Of a DNA stretch of 14,988 nucleotides, positions 14,452 to 14,988 are shown one piece after another (the first letter of the stretch is position 1; the number at the start of each line of letters is the position of its first letter). Location: assembly GCA_027577415.1 (NCBI GenBank), contig JANBQS010000591.1:1-14988 (forward strand), written 5' to 3'. The translations under genes and the position numbers were made by a program. The notes under the pieces are model-generated. The model saw only the letters and a list, made by a program, of their open reading frames with translations. It had not been told where the DNA came from and made no database searches. This DNA comes from Coemansia sp. RSA 922 (Eukaryota > Kickxellomycota > Kickxellomycetes > Kickxellales > Kickxellaceae).

Positions 14452-14988
14452 TTAAAGGAAATAGTCGGGAGTTTTGCGCGTGACGTGGGGCTCGCCGCGT
14501 CTGGGAGCTGGGTCGAACTGAAGGAAGGTATACTTCATGTTCTCGTCAATCTCCATGATGGCAGCCTGGTTGCCACAGCGGTAGCAGTAATTGGGAGCAC
14601 TAAAGATAGTGACGACGTTCTTCTCCTGGCTCCAATTGAAGCCCTCCATGACCAGCTGGTGGGCGCGGGCAATAAGCGTAAGTCCGTTATTGTGGTTAAA
14701 GGCCTCCGAAATGTCCTGGCCAAAAGTATATCCAGCTCCGCGGGGCGAGATGCCCCAGCCGCAGCGGTCATCAGGGTCCGACCACAAAAGGTCGCACATG
14801 GGTCCTTCGTGTGGCACTTCCTGCACGCGGTCCAGCGCACGAATATGGTCAAGAGTATCAATAGAAGGCGACAACCCGCCGTGCAGGCAGAATATCTGGT
14901 CCTCAATCAACGCCGTCAGTGGCAGGTAGTCAAAAAGGTCAGTAAAGTACTTCCACACCTCAGCATTACCGTATTTACGCAAGCACTC
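14452..14988 (-). CDS. PPH21: PP2A catalytic subunit, C-terminal part (5' end outside window)
   Basis: This is a Ser/Thr phosphatase that acts with scaffold A and regulatory B subunits. The coding frame enters at the window edge with Glu-Cys-Leu-Arg-Lys-Tyr, equivalent to residue 132 of the 309-aa human enzyme, and runs 178 aa to the end with no indel, so human numbering applies. Visible metal ligands and active-site residues are H167 (CLHGG), R214 (SPRGAG) and H241 (RAHQ). The C-terminus is TPDYFL; Leu309 is the carboxymethylation site. The TPDYFL tail separates PP2A from PP4 and PP6. C207 replaces the usual Gly in DDRGGWG. D57, H59, D85 and N117 are outside the window. The symbol is the yeast name (PPH21/PPH22 cannot be told apart). 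Confidence 0.97.
   Translation of the reverse strand, partial: ECLRKYGNAEVWKYFTDLFDYLPLTALIEDQIFCLHGGLSPSIDTLDHIRALDRVQEVPHEGPMCDLLWSDPDDRCGWGISPRGAGYTFGQDISEAFNHNNGLTLIARAHQLVMEGFNWSQEKNVVTIFSAPNYCYRCGNQAAIMEIDENMKYTFLQFDPAPRRGEPHVTRKTPDYFL

Noticed and set aside
1..14988. tRNA, rRNA, CRISPR arrays and prokaryote-type defence clusters
   Set aside because: No cloverleaf with a recognisable GGTTCRA box, no rRNA-like blocks and no regularly spaced repeats were found by reading.

Overview
This window looks like nuclear DNA of a fungus. It carries a mitochondrial Lon protease with an N-terminal presequence, the Pol III factor BRF1, a mitochondrial uL14 ribosomal protein, a near-invariant PP2A catalytic subunit and a secreted S28 peptidase. 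All five are uninterrupted by introns and closely packed. That would suit an early-diverging lineage such as Kickxellomycotina, but the placement is an inference from gene style; no phylogenetic marker was searched.

Layout. Positions 1 to about 5,900 are an AT-rich island with no intact gene. It holds (a) a gag-protease-like reading frame (105-713) broken by one in-frame TGA exactly between the gag-like and retropepsin-like parts; (b) two relics (3086-3586 and 5044-5442) of one protein family, recognisable by a shared N-Y-x(2,3)-N-[DE]-x-[VI]-T-N-[MI]-x-N-N-V block, the first broken by a single TAA; (c) repeat family B in three copies (15-74 +, 4733-4860 +, 1869-1963 -), one with a 31-bp deletion between GAT repeats; (d) repeat family A, an LTR-like pair (1517-1675, 3993-4150); and (e) several strong inverted repeats, the best being a 20-bp stem with a 4-nt loop at 4702-4745.

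Positions 5,939 to the end are gene-dense and richer in GC. On the minus strand, reading leftwards, come PP2A catalytic subunit (5' part beyond the window), BRF1, the S28 serine peptidase and Lon/PIM1. uL14m is the only confident plus-strand gene. It is divergent from BRF1 across 340 bp and convergent with PP2A across 79 bp. The 841-bp gap between BRF1 and the S28 gene holds two weak small ORFs.

The genes do not form a pathway. Lon and uL14m act in mitochondria, BRF1 in Pol III transcription, PP2A in signalling, and the S28 enzyme in the secretory or extracellular space. I found no tRNA, rRNA, CRISPR array or defence-type system. The most unusual material is the relic protein family and hairpin-associated repeats of the left island.
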